64,000 nucleotides of DNA from Mycobacterium vicinigordonae (GTDB lineage Bacteria > Actinomycetota > Actinomycetes > Mycobacteriales > Mycobacteriaceae), in NCBI RefSeq assembly GCF_013466425.1, contig NZ_CP059165.1, positions 4,464,001-4,528,000 of the forward strand, in the 5' to 3' direction. Shown piece by piece: positions 49,933 through 59,224 of this stretch. Both the position numbers and the translations under genes were made by a program. Position 1 is the first letter of the stretch; each line of letters starts with the position of its first letter. The notes beneath the pieces were generated by a model, which did no database searches, was not told the origin of the DNA, and was given only the letters and a program-made list of their open reading frames with translations.

Positions 49933-50575
49933 GGTGATCAATCAGCGGAACCGCGCTGGCGGCAAGGTGTTCCGACATCGCCCGGCGAGCCGACTCCTCG
50001 TCGCGCTCGGCCAGCGCGGAAAGCACCCGGCGGTGGTCCTTGACAGCCTGATCGGGCCAGTGCTCGATCATCGGGAACACCGATTCGGGGGCGTACCGGG
50101 TGATCTGTGACATCATCTGTGCCAACTTCGGCGAGTCCGCGGCGATGTTGATGGCGCGGTGGAACTCGTGGTTGAGCCGGATGGTGAGCTCGTCATCGTC
50201 GTCGGCATAGGCCTTCTCCAGCTGCGACTGAATCTCTTTCATTTCTCGCAGCTGGGCGTCGGTGATGTGCAGCGCCGCGCGCGCCGCCAACTCGCCACCG
50301 ACATGTGCCTGCACATTGGCGACGTCGACAAGATCCCGCTGCGTCAGCGGCAGCACCTGGAATCCACGCCGGGGCTGTTGTGCGACAAGGCCTTCACCGC
50401 GTAGCGCGAACAACGCCTCGCGCACCGGCGTGACGCTGATACCCAGTTCGGCCGCCAGCTGGTCCAGCCGCACGTACTGGCCGGCAGCATAGGTGCCCTC
50501 GAAGATCCGCTTTCGGACAAAAGCCGCGACGTCCTCGGAAAGCTGAGGGCGCGCACCGAAATCCGGAACTGTCAT
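49874..50575 (-). CDS. GntR-family regulator with FCD domain
   Basis: Regulator of 233 residues from ATG 50575. N-terminal winged helix: YVRLDQLAAELGISVTPVREALFALRGEGLV near 38-68, then an all-helical FCD domain with FHRAINIAA near 135 and metal-ligand-type histidines (H137, and a HxxxL later: EHLAAS). FadR/VanR-type proteins bind acyl or organic-acid ligands. It is the last gene of a five-gene beta-oxidation operon, four bases from the acyl-CoA dehydrogenase gene. The palindrome at 54975-54990 is a natural target. Confidence 0.9.
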   Translation of the reverse strand: MTVPDFGARPQLSEDVAAFVRKRIFEGTYAAGQYVRLDQLAAELGISVTPVREALFALRGEGLVAQQPRRGFQVLPLTQRDLVDVANVQAHVGGELAARAALHITDAQLREMKEIQSQLEKAYADDDDELTIRLNHEFHRAINIAADSPKLAQMMSQITRYAPESVFPMIEHWPDQAVKDHRRVLSALAERDEESARRAMSEHLAASAVPLIDHLIERGVVAQPASGASAPQS

Positions 50576-50579
50576 CGCC

Positions 50580-51773
50580 TCACATCCGATACTCGTCGAG
50601 CAGGCGTTTGCTGATGATCTGCTTCTGGATTTCGCTGGTGCCCTCACCGATCAACAGGAACGGGGAGTCGCGCATAAGCCGCTCGATCTCGTACTCCTTG
50701 GAATAGCCGTAGCCGCCATGAATCCGGAAGCTCTGCTGCGTGACCTCCGAACAAAATTCGCTGGCAAGGTATTTGGCCATACCGGCCGCCACATCGTTGC
50801 GTTCGCCGGAGTCCTTCAGTCGCGCCGCGTTGACCATCATCAGATGGGCGGCCTCGACTTTGGTGGCCATCTCGGCCAGCTGAAACGCGATGGCCTGGTG
50901 CTCGGCGATTGGCTTGCCGAAGGTCTGGCGTTGTTGGGCATAACGAACCGCCAACTCGAAGGCGCGGATACCAACCCCGCAGGCCCGCGCCGAAACGTTG
51001 ACCCGGCCGACTTCGATGCCGTCCATCATCTGGAAGAAGCCCTGGCCCGGCGCGCCGCCAAGTATGTCGTCGGAGCTGGCCCCGTAACCGTCGAAGATGA
51101 GTTCGGTGGTGTCGACACCCTTATAGCCGAGCTTGTCTATCTTGCCCGGAATGATCAGCCCGGGAAGAACTTCGCCGAAACCGACCGGCTTTTCGACGAG
51201 GAATGCGGTCAGGTTGCGGTGAGGCTTCTCGGCGCCCTCGTCGGTGCGCACCAGTACGGCGACCAGTGTTGAGCTGCCGCCGTTGGTCAGCCACATCTTC
51301 TGTCCGTCGATGGTGTAGGTGCCGTCGGAGTTGCGGGTTGCCCGGGTTCGGATCGCGGCCACGTCGGAGCCCAGTTCCGGTTCGGACATCGAGAAGGCAC
51401 CGCGGGTCTCACCGACCGCCATCCGAGGCAGGAAGCGTTGCTTCTGCTCCTCGGTACCGTGCTGGCGCAGCATGTAGGCCACGATGAAGTGGGTGTTGAG
51501 CACACCGGACACGCTCATCCAGCCACGCGCCAGTTCCTCCACGCAGAGCGCATAGGTCAGCAGGGACTCCCCCAGACCGCCATACTCCTCCGGAATCATC
51601 AATCCGAACAGGCCCATCTCGCGCAGCCCGTCGACGATCGCCTGCGGGTAGGTGTCGCTGCGCTCAAGTTCGGGTGCGTTGGGGATGATCTCCTTGTCGA
51701 CGAATTGCCGCACCGTCGTGACGATCTCGGTCTGGATATCGGTCAGTCCGAGGGTCTGGGCGAGTCTTGTCAT
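50580..51773 (-). CDS. Acyl-CoA dehydrogenase, FadE25-like
   Basis: FAD enzyme of 397 residues. Signatures: GAFSMSEPELGSDVAA near 126, KMWLTNGGSS near 160, and IGEGTSEIQKQII near 375 with the segment that provides the catalytic base in short/medium-chain enzymes. All motifs are intact, so activity is expected. It overlaps the CoA-transferase stop by four bases (ATGA). With the SDR, thiolase and CoA-transferase it forms a compact degradation cassette for a carboxylic acid. Confidence 0.93.
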   Translation of the reverse strand: MTRLAQTLGLTDIQTEIVTTVRQFVDKEIIPNAPELERSDTYPQAIVDGLREMGLFGLMIPEEYGGLGESLLTYALCVEELARGWMSVSGVLNTHFIVAYMLRQHGTEEQKQRFLPRMAVGETRGAFSMSEPELGSDVAAIRTRATRNSDGTYTIDGQKMWLTNGGSSTLVAVLVRTDEGAEKPHRNLTAFLVEKPVGFGEVLPGLIIPGKIDKLGYKGVDTTELIFDGYGASSDDILGGAPGQGFFQMMDGIEVGRVNVSARACGVGIRAFELAVRYAQQRQTFGKPIAEHQAIAFQLAEMATKVEAAHLMMVNAARLKDSGERNDVAAGMAKYLASEFCSEVTQQSFRIHGGYGYSKEYEIERLMRDSPFLLIGEGTSEIQKQIISKRLLDEYRM

Positions 51774-52975
51774 TGGCGTTGCGCCCCTATCGTATTCGCG
51801 GCCGCCAGGCGCGCGATGTCCGCGGCTGTCAGACCCAGTTCGCTGAGCAGGTCGGCGGTGTCGGCCCCCAATCCCGGCGCGACGGCGCTGGCCGGATGTT
51901 TCCCGTCGAACGCCACCGGCATGGCGGGGGCGAGATATTCACCAATGCCAGGCTGGTGTAGCCGAGAAAACAGCGGATTGGCCGTGACTTTCGGGTCCGC
52001 GGCGACCTCAGCAAAGGTCCGGTAGCGTTCAAAAAGCACGGTGGTGCCCGCCAGTGCCGCCTCGATCTCTGCGGCGGCGTGGTCGGCGAACCAGGTGCCG
52101 AACAGTCCGGAGATCACGTTGCGGTAGCGGTATCGATCGCCTTCGGCGCCGAAGTCCGCACCCAGCGCGTCGGCCAATGCGGTCATCGCCGCTCCGGTGC
52201 CGGTCACGTGGACCAGATCGCGAAAGTGCCTGTGCGTCAACAGCACCACCATGAATCTGGCCTCATCTCGGCTGACAAAGTCCTGTCCGTACTGGCCGAA
52301 GATGGCGTTGCCGATCCGGGGCCGCTGGGTGCCGAGTATCTGGGGCTCGGTGAGCAGCCCGAGGTTACCCGCCGTGGCCAGTGCGACGTCTTCGAGTGCC
52401 AGCGTGATGCGGGCGCCTGCACCGGACTGGTCGCGGAGGTGCACGGCGGCGAGCACGGCCAGCGCCGCATATAGCCCACAGCTGACGTCCCACGCCGGCA
52501 GCACGTGGTTGATCGGACCCCTATGGTCGGCCGGACCGGTGACCAGTGGGAATCCGATCGCCGCATTTACGGTGTAGTCCACCCCGGTGGATCCGTCTCC
52601 ACGGCCAAGCAACTGGACGTGGATGACGTCGGATCGCTTGGCCGCCAACGCCTCATGACTCAGCCAGGACAGTCCTGCCGAGTTGGTGACGACGATGCCG
52701 TCGCCCTCCACTATCAGACGCTGTACCAGATCCTGCCCTTCGGGGGACCGTAGATCGATGGTGGCCGAACGCTTTCCCTTGTTCAGGCCGGTCCAGTAGA
52801 TCGAGGTGCCGTCTTCGGCAAGCGGCCAACGTTGTGTGTCCGAGGCACCCCCGATCGGATCGACACGGATCACTTGCGCGCCAAGTTGACTCAGCGTCAT
52901 CCCGCACAGCGGCGCGGCGACGAAACTGGACACCTCGACGATGCGAACACCGGTCAGGGGCAACGTCACGGTCAC
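51770..52975 (-). CDS. CaiB/BaiF family CoA-transferase or racemase
   Basis: Protein of 401 residues from GTG 52975, overlapping the thiolase stop (GTGA); the longer open frame to 53023 is not supported. VRIVEVSSFVAAPLCGMTLSQLGAQVIRVD opens it, and LNKGKRSATIDL is the next motif. The family catalytic Asp segment is expected near 150-170 (DYTVNAAIG); it is less typical than in the 35436-36662 protein. Could transfer CoA or epimerise a 2-methylacyl-CoA before dehydrogenation. Confidence 0.88.
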   Translation of the reverse strand: MTVTLPLTGVRIVEVSSFVAAPLCGMTLSQLGAQVIRVDPIGGASDTQRWPLAEDGTSIYWTGLNKGKRSATIDLRSPEGQDLVQRLIVEGDGIVVTNSAGLSWLSHEALAAKRSDVIHVQLLGRGDGSTGVDYTVNAAIGFPLVTGPADHRGPINHVLPAWDVSCGLYAALAVLAAVHLRDQSGAGARITLALEDVALATAGNLGLLTEPQILGTQRPRIGNAIFGQYGQDFVSRDEARFMVVLLTHRHFRDLVHVTGTGAAMTALADALGADFGAEGDRYRYRNVISGLFGTWFADHAAAEIEAALAGTTVLFERYRTFAEVAADPKVTANPLFSRLHQPGIGEYLAPAMPVAFDGKHPASAVAPGLGADTADLLSELGLTAADIARLAAANTIGAQRQ

Positions 52976-54186
52976 CCGACCCGCTCGAAAACCGCGGCCA
53001 GACCCTGACCGCCACCAATGCACATCGTCTCCAGTCCGTAGCGTTCCTGACGGCGATCGAGTTCACGCGCCAGACTGGCCAGCATCCGGCCGCCGGTCGC
53101 CCCGACCGGGTGGCCCAGCGAGATGCCGGAGCCCAGCACATTGGTCCGGTCATGATCGGCACCACCGAAGTTCCACTCGCGCATCACCGCAAGAGCCTGG
53201 GCGGCGAACGCCTCGTTGAGCTCGATGAGATCGATGTCACTTAGCTTCAGGCCGGCTTTGGCTAATGCGGCTTGGCTGGCGGGCACCGGCCCGATGCCCA
53301 TGACGTTCGGCGCCACCCCGGCCTGCGCCCACGACACCAGCCGGACCAACGGCGTCAGGCCGAGTTCGGCGGCTTTCTCCGGCGTAGTCACCACGCACAT
53401 CGACGCCGCGTCGTTCTGACCGCTGGCATTGCCCGCGGTGACAGTCGCTTCCGGATCATCCTTGCCAAGAACGGGTTTGAGCCTATTCAAAGACTCGACG
53501 CTGGTGTCGGCGCGGGGGTGTTCGTCGGTGTCGATCCGCTCCTCGCCTTGGCGTGTATAGACCGTTACCGGGATGATCTCGTCAGCCAACAGGCCGTCCT
53601 TTTGCGCGGCGACCGCCCGCTGGTGTGAGCGCACCGCAAGTTCGTCCTGTTCCTGCCGGGAGATGCCGTACTGACGACGCAGATTCTCGGCGGTCTCCAG
53701 CATGCCACCTGGCACCGGGTAGTTGCGGCCGCCGGCGGTGCTGCGGCCACGGGCCAAAGCGTCGTGCACGCGAATCCCAGATCGTGCTCCGCCCCAACGC
53801 ATGTCGGTGGAATAGAAGGTGACGTTGCTCATACTCTCGCAGCCACCGGCGATCACCAGCTCGTCGTTGCCGGTGCTCACCTGCAGGCACGCCTGGATCA
53901 CCGCCTGCAATCCCGAACCGCAGCGACGGTCCACCTGCATACCGGGCACGGTGACCGGCAGCCCGGCGTCCAGCGCTACCACCCGACCGATCGCCGGGGC
54001 CTCAGCGCTGGGATAGCAGTGTCCGAGGATGACGTCCTGCACCGCGTCCGGGGCGATTCCGGTGCGATCCAGCAGACCTTTCAGGGCGGCGACGCCGAGT
54101 TCAACAGCGCTGAGCGACTTGAACATTCCGCCATATCGGCCGATCGGGGTTCGGACCGGTTCGCAGATCACAGCCTCGCGAGTCAC
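52972..54186 (-). CDS. Acetyl-CoA C-acyltransferase (thiolase)
   Basis: Thiolase of 404 residues from GTG 54186. All catalytic motifs are present: reactive cysteine in [10 protein letters not shown] near 89, NEAFAAQ near 330, GHPVGATG near 362 and CIGGGQG near 392. It should cleave a 3-ketoacyl-CoA to acetyl- or propionyl-CoA plus a shortened acyl-CoA. Contrast with the thiolase-fold protein at 19851, which lacks the second histidine. Stop and start overlap both neighbours. Confidence 0.94.
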   Translation of the reverse strand: MTREAVICEPVRTPIGRYGGMFKSLSAVELGVAALKGLLDRTGIAPDAVQDVILGHCYPSAEAPAIGRVVALDAGLPVTVPGMQVDRRCGSGLQAVIQACLQVSTGNDELVIAGGCESMSNVTFYSTDMRWGGARSGIRVHDALARGRSTAGGRNYPVPGGMLETAENLRRQYGISRQEQDELAVRSHQRAVAAQKDGLLADEIIPVTVYTRQGEERIDTDEHPRADTSVESLNRLKPVLGKDDPEATVTAGNASGQNDAASMCVVTTPEKAAELGLTPLVRLVSWAQAGVAPNVMGIGPVPASQAALAKAGLKLSDIDLIELNEAFAAQALAVMREWNFGGADHDRTNVLGSGISLGHPVGATGGRMLASLARELDRRQERYGLETMCIGGGQGLAAVFERVG

Positions 54187-54923
54187 AGGTGCCGTCCTCC
54201 GGTGATCTCCATGACGGTTCCGGTCATGTAGGACGACAGGTCAGAGGCCAGGAACAGAGCGACACTGGCTACTTCGCCGGGCTCACCGGCCCGGCCCATC
54301 GGCACCTCGGCGACCTTGGAGTCCCAGATGCGTTGCGGCATGGCTTCGGTCATGGCGGAGCGGATCAGGCCGGGCTGGATCGCGTTCACCCGAACACCGA
54401 GGTAGGCAAGCTCTTTGGCAGCGGCCTTGGTCATACCGACAATGCCTGCCTTTGCCGCCGAGTAGTTGGTCTGGCCGATCATGCCAACCTTGCCGGAGAT
54501 CGAGGACATATTGATGATCACGCCGCGCTTTGCCTCGCGCATGACGGCCGCCGCCAACCGTGTCCCATTCCAGGTGCCCTTCAGGTGCACGTTGATCACC
54601 TGGTCGAACTGCTCTTCGGTCATCTTGCGCATGGTCGCGTCACGGGTGATACCCGCGTTGTTGACCATGATGTCGAGCGCACCGAAGCGATCGATCGCGG
54701 TCTGGATTAGGTTTTGCACCTCATCGGCTGAAGTGACGTCGCAGCGGACCGCGACGGCCGCCCGATCGCCGCCCAACTTTTCGGCTGCCGCCTGCGTCGC
54801 CTCGAGATTGACGTCACCAAGCACCACCCGCGCGCCCTCGGCAATAAACCGCTCGGCAATGGCGAAACCAAGCCCCTGCGCGCCGCCCGTGACCACCGCG
54901 GCCTGACCCTCCAGCAACGACAT
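54183..54923 (-). CDS. 3-hydroxyacyl-CoA dehydrogenase-type SDR (FabG-like)
   Basis: Short-chain dehydrogenase of 246 residues; ATG 54923 is preceded by AAAGGGATGCGGA, better than the longer frame to 54956. VTGGAQGLG near 11-19, NNAG near 87, a serine in MSSISG near 138, and YSAAKAG (Tyr/Lys) near 151-155. VLGDVN after beta-2 suggests NAD(H). In this operon it most likely oxidises a 3-hydroxyacyl-CoA, giving the thiolase substrate. First gene of the leftward operon, divergent from the acyl-CoA dehydrogenase at 55029. Confidence 0.9.
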   Translation of the reverse strand: MSLLEGQAAVVTGGAQGLGFAIAERFIAEGARVVLGDVNLEATQAAAEKLGGDRAAVAVRCDVTSADEVQNLIQTAIDRFGALDIMVNNAGITRDATMRKMTEEQFDQVINVHLKGTWNGTRLAAAVMREAKRGVIINMSSISGKVGMIGQTNYSAAKAGIVGMTKAAAKELAYLGVRVNAIQPGLIRSAMTEAMPQRIWDSKVAEVPMGRAGEPGEVASVALFLASDLSSYMTGTVMEITGGRHL

Positions 54924-54974
54924 TCCGCATCCCTTTCCTGACCCACACCTGGGCATCTAAACTTTCGACATTAT

Positions 54975-54990
54975 ATTTCATATATGATAT
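54975..54990. promoter_or_regulatory. Palindrome between divergent beta-oxidation genes
   Basis: ATTTCATATATGATAT contains the perfect 10-base palindrome TCATATATGA (54978-54987) extended by AT/AT with one mismatch on each side. It lies in the 105 bases between divergent SDR (54923) and acyl-CoA dehydrogenase (55029) genes. The GntR protein at the end of the operon is the likely binder, as GntR/FadR proteins use AT-rich palindromes. Confidence 0.5.
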
Positions 54991-55028
54991 TGGCACATCT
55001 ATCAAGACGGTCAAAGGAGTACCGAACG

Positions 55029-56192
55029 ATGTCTGCTGCCGAGGTCTCTGACGAGGACTTCCGCGAGATCCTGGCGCAGACGCGCCACTTCGTCCGCACC
55101 ACGGTCGTGCCGCGCGAGCAGGAGATCCTCGACGGGGATCGGGTGCCCGACGAACTGCGCGATCAGGCCAAGAAGATGGGCCTCTTCGGCTACGCGATTC
55201 CGCAGGAATGGGGCGGGCTGGGCTTGAACCTGATGCAGGATGTCGAGTTGGCGATGGAGTTGGGCTACACCTCGTTGGCGCTGCGGTCGATGTTCGGCAC
55301 CAACAACGGCATTGCCGGGCAGGTGCTCGTGGGCTTCGGTACCGACGAGCAGAAGTCCCGTTGGTTGGAGTCCATCGCATCGGGTGAGACCGTCGCCTCT
55401 TTCGCCCTCACCGAATCGGGTGCCGGATCCAATCCGGCCGGACTGAAGACGAAAGCGGTTCGAGACGAACAAGTCTGGGTGATCGACGGGCAGAAGCGGT
55501 TCATCACCAACGCCCCCGTCGCCAACCTGTTCGTCGTCTTCGCCCGCACCCGGCCCGCGGACAACGAAGGTCCGGGCATCGCCGTCTTCCTGGTGCCCGC
55601 CGACACGCCGGGAGTCGAGGTCGGCGTTAAGGACGCGAAGATGGGCCAGGAAGGCGCCTGGACGGCCGATGTCACCTTCACCGACGTTCGCGTCGACGAC
55701 AGCGCGTTGATCGGCGGCGCCGAAGACATCGGTTACCGGGCGGCGATGACCTCGTTAGCGCGGGGCCGGGTGCACATTGCCGCGCTCGCCGTCGGCGCGG
55801 CGCAGCGCGCGCTGGACGAATCGGTGGCCTACGCCGCGACGGCGACGCAGGGCGGCACGCCAATCGGCACCTTCCAGCTGGTGCAGGCAATGCTCGCCGA
55901 GCAGCAGACCGGGGTGCTGGCCGGACGCGCGCTGGTGCGTGACACCGCACGAGCGTGGGTCGCCGAGGAGGATCGTCGCATCGCGCCGTCGGCGGCCAAA
56001 CTGTTCTGCACCGAAATGGCGGGCAGGGTGGCCGACCTGGCGGTGCAGGTGCATGGCGGCACCGGCTACATGCGTGGCGTTCCTGTCGAACGCATCTACC
56101 GCGACGTCCGGCTGCTTCGACTCTACGAGGGAACCAGCGAGATTCAGCAGTTGATCATCGGCTCGAACCTGGTCAAGTCGGCGCAAAGATAG
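55029..56192 (+). CDS. Acyl-CoA dehydrogenase
   Basis: FAD enzyme of 387 residues from ATG 55029, with AAAGGAG ten bases upstream. SFALTESGAGSNPAGL near 122, KRFITNAPVANLFVVF near 157 and YEGTSEIQQLIIG near 370 are intact, including the glutamate of the last motif. It differs from the 50580-51773 enzyme, so the cassette has two dehydrogenases with different chain preferences. Single rightward gene sharing the promoter region with the SDR operon. Confidence 0.93.
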   Translation: MSAAEVSDEDFREILAQTRHFVRTTVVPREQEILDGDRVPDELRDQAKKMGLFGYAIPQEWGGLGLNLMQDVELAMELGYTSLALRSMFGTNNGIAGQVLVGFGTDEQKSRWLESIASGETVASFALTESGAGSNPAGLKTKAVRDEQVWVIDGQKRFITNAPVANLFVVFARTRPADNEGPGIAVFLVPADTPGVEVGVKDAKMGQEGAWTADVTFTDVRVDDSALIGGAEDIGYRAAMTSLARGRVHIAALAVGAAQRALDESVAYAATATQGGTPIGTFQLVQAMLAEQQTGVLAGRALVRDTARAWVAEEDRRIAPSAAKLFCTEMAGRVADLAVQVHGGTGYMRGVPVERIYRDVRLLRLYEGTSEIQQLIIGSNLVKSAQR

Positions 56193-56250
56193 CCAATCGG
56201 CGCGCCGCGATCCGGGTGACTGGCGCCGGACGGAGTGCCAATTGCCGGAT

Positions 56251-56330
56251 TCAATCTTCCTCGGAAAAGCGCTCCCACGCAGACTGGCGGGTGATGCCGA
56301 GGCGGCTCGCCGTAATTGACTGCTGACTCA
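56251..56330 (-). pseudogene. Helix-turn-helix fragment of a small regulator
   Basis: In the 135 bases between the dehydrogenase and phosphotransferase genes, the minus strand encodes TASRLGITRQSAWERFSEED followed by a stop. This is the C-terminal half of an HTH common in actinobacterial small DNA-binding proteins. No start codon or N-terminal half is present, because the frame runs into the end of the phosphotransferase gene. A remnant of a deleted gene is the simplest reading. Confidence 0.4.
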
Positions 56331-57401
56331 GCTGATCAATTCCAGTGTGCCCAGGTCGCGGATAGCCTGACATCCCCGGGAAAGCATGGTCAGCACCATG
56401 TCGTCACCGCGCTCGGTGGAGCTGGCAAAGGCGAAACCGAACGCGGAGATCAACGGCGCCTGTATCACCCCAATGCGGTAGTCTTGCCAACATCTTTCTT
56501 GGTCGTAATCGGTCACGCCGTAACGCATTAGCGTGCGGTGGTAATCGGCTACGAGGGCTCCTTCCAAGTCCACCCGCAGCTGCGGACTCAGACTGGTGGC
56601 GGTGAAGTAGGCCAGGTCCCGCGTCGGCAGACCCACGCCGAGCGTCTGCCAGTCGACGATGCTGATCCGCGTGCACTCAGGATCGAAAAGCATATTGTCC
56701 AGCCGGTAGTCGCCATGCAGCAGTGCGAATCGTTCGTATTCGGTCATCAACCACGGCGCAATCAAACCCATTGTCGCACTGAAGGTATCGCGATCCTGGG
56801 TACTCATCCGATCGCCGAGCTTTTCCAGCGTGATGTCGGCGCTCATTTTCGCTACCTCACCCATGCCCGCTGCGCCGGCTTCGTCGGGCCGAGCGAATGC
56901 TATGCCCGGGAAATCCAGCCATATCGGATCGCACCAACTCGGCGCGTGCAGGCCGGCCAACGCGGTCACCGCCAACCGCGCCTCCTGTTCGCCGCATCCG
57001 GCGAGCTGATCGCCCTGCACCGCCGGTGCCTGGTCGGCCAGCAACAGAGCGAAATCTGCAGCGTCCTCGCTGATTTCGACACAAAAGCATTCCGGCGTCG
57101 GCACCCGAACCCGGTCGGCCACCGACGCATAGAAAGCGCACTCGCTGCGATAGCCGAACACAACCCGCTCACGCACCGCGTCGTCCTGAGCCGGCAGCTT
57201 GATCACGAATGTCGAGGGCAGATCACCGGGATCCGAACCATAGGTGGCACTCACGCGGTAGGTAGCCCCGGTCTGCCCGGTCCCGATCGCTTCGACGACG
57301 GCCGCGGTGACCTCGACGGGGGTGCCCCGTTGGCTCAGCACCGCCGAAAGCCACTCGCCCGTCACATCTGTGGGATGTCGCGGAATCGACCTGACACTCA
57401 T
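56328..57401 (-). CDS. Aminoglycoside phosphotransferase/kinase-fold protein
   Basis: Protein of 357 residues with a eukaryote-like kinase fold. The ATP-lysine is probably in VIKLP (K68), the catalytic loop LHGDYRLDN is at 228-236 (D231, N236), and the metal aspartate is in IVDWQT (D250). Family members phosphorylate small molecules; in mycobacteria close relatives are usually uncharacterised, and acyl or steroid kinases are among known relatives. It is 80 bases from irtB, on the same strand, with its own leader, so not clearly part of the iron operon. Confidence 0.85.
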   Translation of the reverse strand: MSVRSIPRHPTDVTGEWLSAVLSQRGTPVEVTAAVVEAIGTGQTGATYRVSATYGSDPGDLPSTFVIKLPAQDDAVRERVVFGYRSECAFYASVADRVRVPTPECFCVEISEDAADFALLLADQAPAVQGDQLAGCGEQEARLAVTALAGLHAPSWCDPIWLDFPGIAFARPDEAGAAGMGEVAKMSADITLEKLGDRMSTQDRDTFSATMGLIAPWLMTEYERFALLHGDYRLDNMLFDPECTRISIVDWQTLGVGLPTRDLAYFTATSLSPQLRVDLEGALVADYHRTLMRYGVTDYDQERCWQDYRIGVIQAPLISAFGFAFASSTERGDDMVLTMLSRGCQAIRDLGTLELIS

Positions 57402-57481
57402 CGCAATGCCTCTCAGCCAGGTTTACAACCAATCTAGGAACTGTAAGGCATACGGCATGTACTTCTGGACGGCCCCTATAT

Positions 57482-59224
57482 TCAGTCCTGGTCTGCGGCG
57501 ATCCTCCAGTCGGCGGCTTCGTGTTGCTGGCGCCAAAACTCGCTGAACCGTCCACCCGCCGCCAGCAGCTCGTCGACCGGTCCGTCTTCGACCACCCGGC
57601 CGTTCTCGACGAACAGCACCCGGTCGGCATGTCGGATGCTGGCCAGCCGGTGCGCCACGATCACCCTGGTGTGCGACTGCGGCTCGGCGGTCAGCGCATC
57701 GACCACCGCGACCTCGTTCTCGTTGTCCAGAGCGCTGGTCGCCTCGTCAACCAGCAAGATCGGCGCCCCCTTGAGCAGGGCCCGGGCGATGCTGACCCGT
57801 TGACGTTCCCCTCCGGACAGCGCCGAGCCCGCCTCGCCGACGACCGTGTCGACTCCGTCAGGCAGCCTGCCGGCGAGTTCGTCGACTCGCGCCAGCCGGA
57901 TTGCCCGGGTGAAACGGTCTTCGTCGGCTCCCGGGTCGCCGGCGAGCACGTTCTCGCGGATCGTCCCGTGGAACAGGTAGGGATGCTGGAACACCACGCT
58001 GCTCGCGTCGCGGCGGGCGCCGGCGTTCAGCGCGACCGTGTCGACGCCGGCTATCAGAACCCGTCCCCGGACCGGCTGATGCAGCCCGGCGATCAGCGCC
58101 AGCACCGTGCTCTTTCCGGATCCCGAGGGCCCGACGATCGCGGTGGCAGTTCCGGGCTCCAGCGCGAAGCTGACGCCGTCGAGCGCCGGATGGCTTCCTC
58201 CGTCGTAACTGAAAGTGACACCGTCGAACTCGATGCGTGGCGCGGCCCCTGATGCCAGTACGTCGGTACCGGCTCCAATTGCCGGCGCGGTCAGCACCGA
58301 CCGGATGTGGTCGAGTGTGGCCCGGGTGCTTTCTAACGCCGGCGCCAACTCGCTGACGGTATTGAAGGGCTCCAGGTAGCGGGCAATCACCACGATCAGC
58401 GCGATGGCCTCCGGCACGCTAAGCGTCCCGCCCACAGTCAACGCCGTAGTGGCACCGGCGAGCAGAATCAGCGCCACCTGACTGGCGATGCTGAACAACA
58501 ACTGCCCCGGAATCTGCATACCCAGCAACCGCATCGTCGCGCTGTGCTGCGCGCTGAGCGCGTCGCCCACCATGCTGCGCGCCGGCTCGACGCGCCGCGC
58601 GGCGCGCAACGCCTGCTGGGTGCGAGCGAATTCGATGATTCGCTCGGTCAGTGCGCTGTTCGCCGCACCGGCCGCAGCATCGGCCTTGCGTGACAGCCGC
58701 ACCGAGGCCCATAGTGCGCCCAACATCAGCGGCACCCCGGCCAGCGCCGCCGCGCCGAGTTGCAGGGAGATCGGCAACAACGCCAGCGCGATCACGGCGG
58801 GCAGCAGTACCGCGCTGATCAGTGGCGTCAGCAGGTTGACCACCAGCCCGACCAGTTCGGGGCCCGTCGAGGCGATTGCTTGCCGTGCGGTCGCGGTGTT
58901 TTCGGCGGTGAACCAGTCCAACCGAACATCGGGCAGTCGGTCGGCCACGTCGTGCTGGGTGTGATCCAGCACCGCAAAACCCAGGTCGAATCCGATGCGC
59001 GCGGTAGTTGTGTCGATCAGCCAACCGATCACGGTCGCCGCGGTCAGCCAGCCCAACCACACCAGCGCGTGTTGCGGTGTATCACCGAACAACGCCCCAA
59101 CTAGCGGGACCAGCAACACGGTGCCCACCGCTCGTATCACCACTGAGACGAAAGTCATTGTGGCGTAGGCGATCACCTTGCCACGGCGGTCGGCCGGGAC
59201 CAGACGCAGCCAGGTACGGATCAT
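57482..59224 (-). CDS. irtB: Mycobactin/carboxymycobactin ABC importer subunit IrtB
   Basis: Half-transporter of 580 residues: six-helix type IV transmembrane domain in about 1-310 and an ATPase domain with Walker [10 protein letters not shown] near 370, signature LSGGERQR near 475 and Walker [12 protein letters not shown] near 495. It pairs with IrtA to import iron-loaded (carboxy)mycobactin across the inner membrane and is about the size of Mycobacterium tuberculosis IrtB. Its ATG overlaps the irtA stop (ATGA). Iron-dependent control through the upstream IdeR-like box is expected. Confidence 0.95.
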   Translation of the reverse strand: MIRTWLRLVPADRRGKVIAYATMTFVSVVIRAVGTVLLVPLVGALFGDTPQHALVWLGWLTAATVIGWLIDTTTARIGFDLGFAVLDHTQHDVADRLPDVRLDWFTAENTATARQAIASTGPELVGLVVNLLTPLISAVLLPAVIALALLPISLQLGAAALAGVPLMLGALWASVRLSRKADAAAGAANSALTERIIEFARTQQALRAARRVEPARSMVGDALSAQHSATMRLLGMQIPGQLLFSIASQVALILLAGATTALTVGGTLSVPEAIALIVVIARYLEPFNTVSELAPALESTRATLDHIRSVLTAPAIGAGTDVLASGAAPRIEFDGVTFSYDGGSHPALDGVSFALEPGTATAIVGPSGSGKSTVLALIAGLHQPVRGRVLIAGVDTVALNAGARRDASSVVFQHPYLFHGTIRENVLAGDPGADEDRFTRAIRLARVDELAGRLPDGVDTVVGEAGSALSGGERQRVSIARALLKGAPILLVDEATSALDNENEVAVVDALTAEPQSHTRVIVAHRLASIRHADRVLFVENGRVVEDGPVDELLAAGGRFSEFWRQQHEAADWRIAADQD

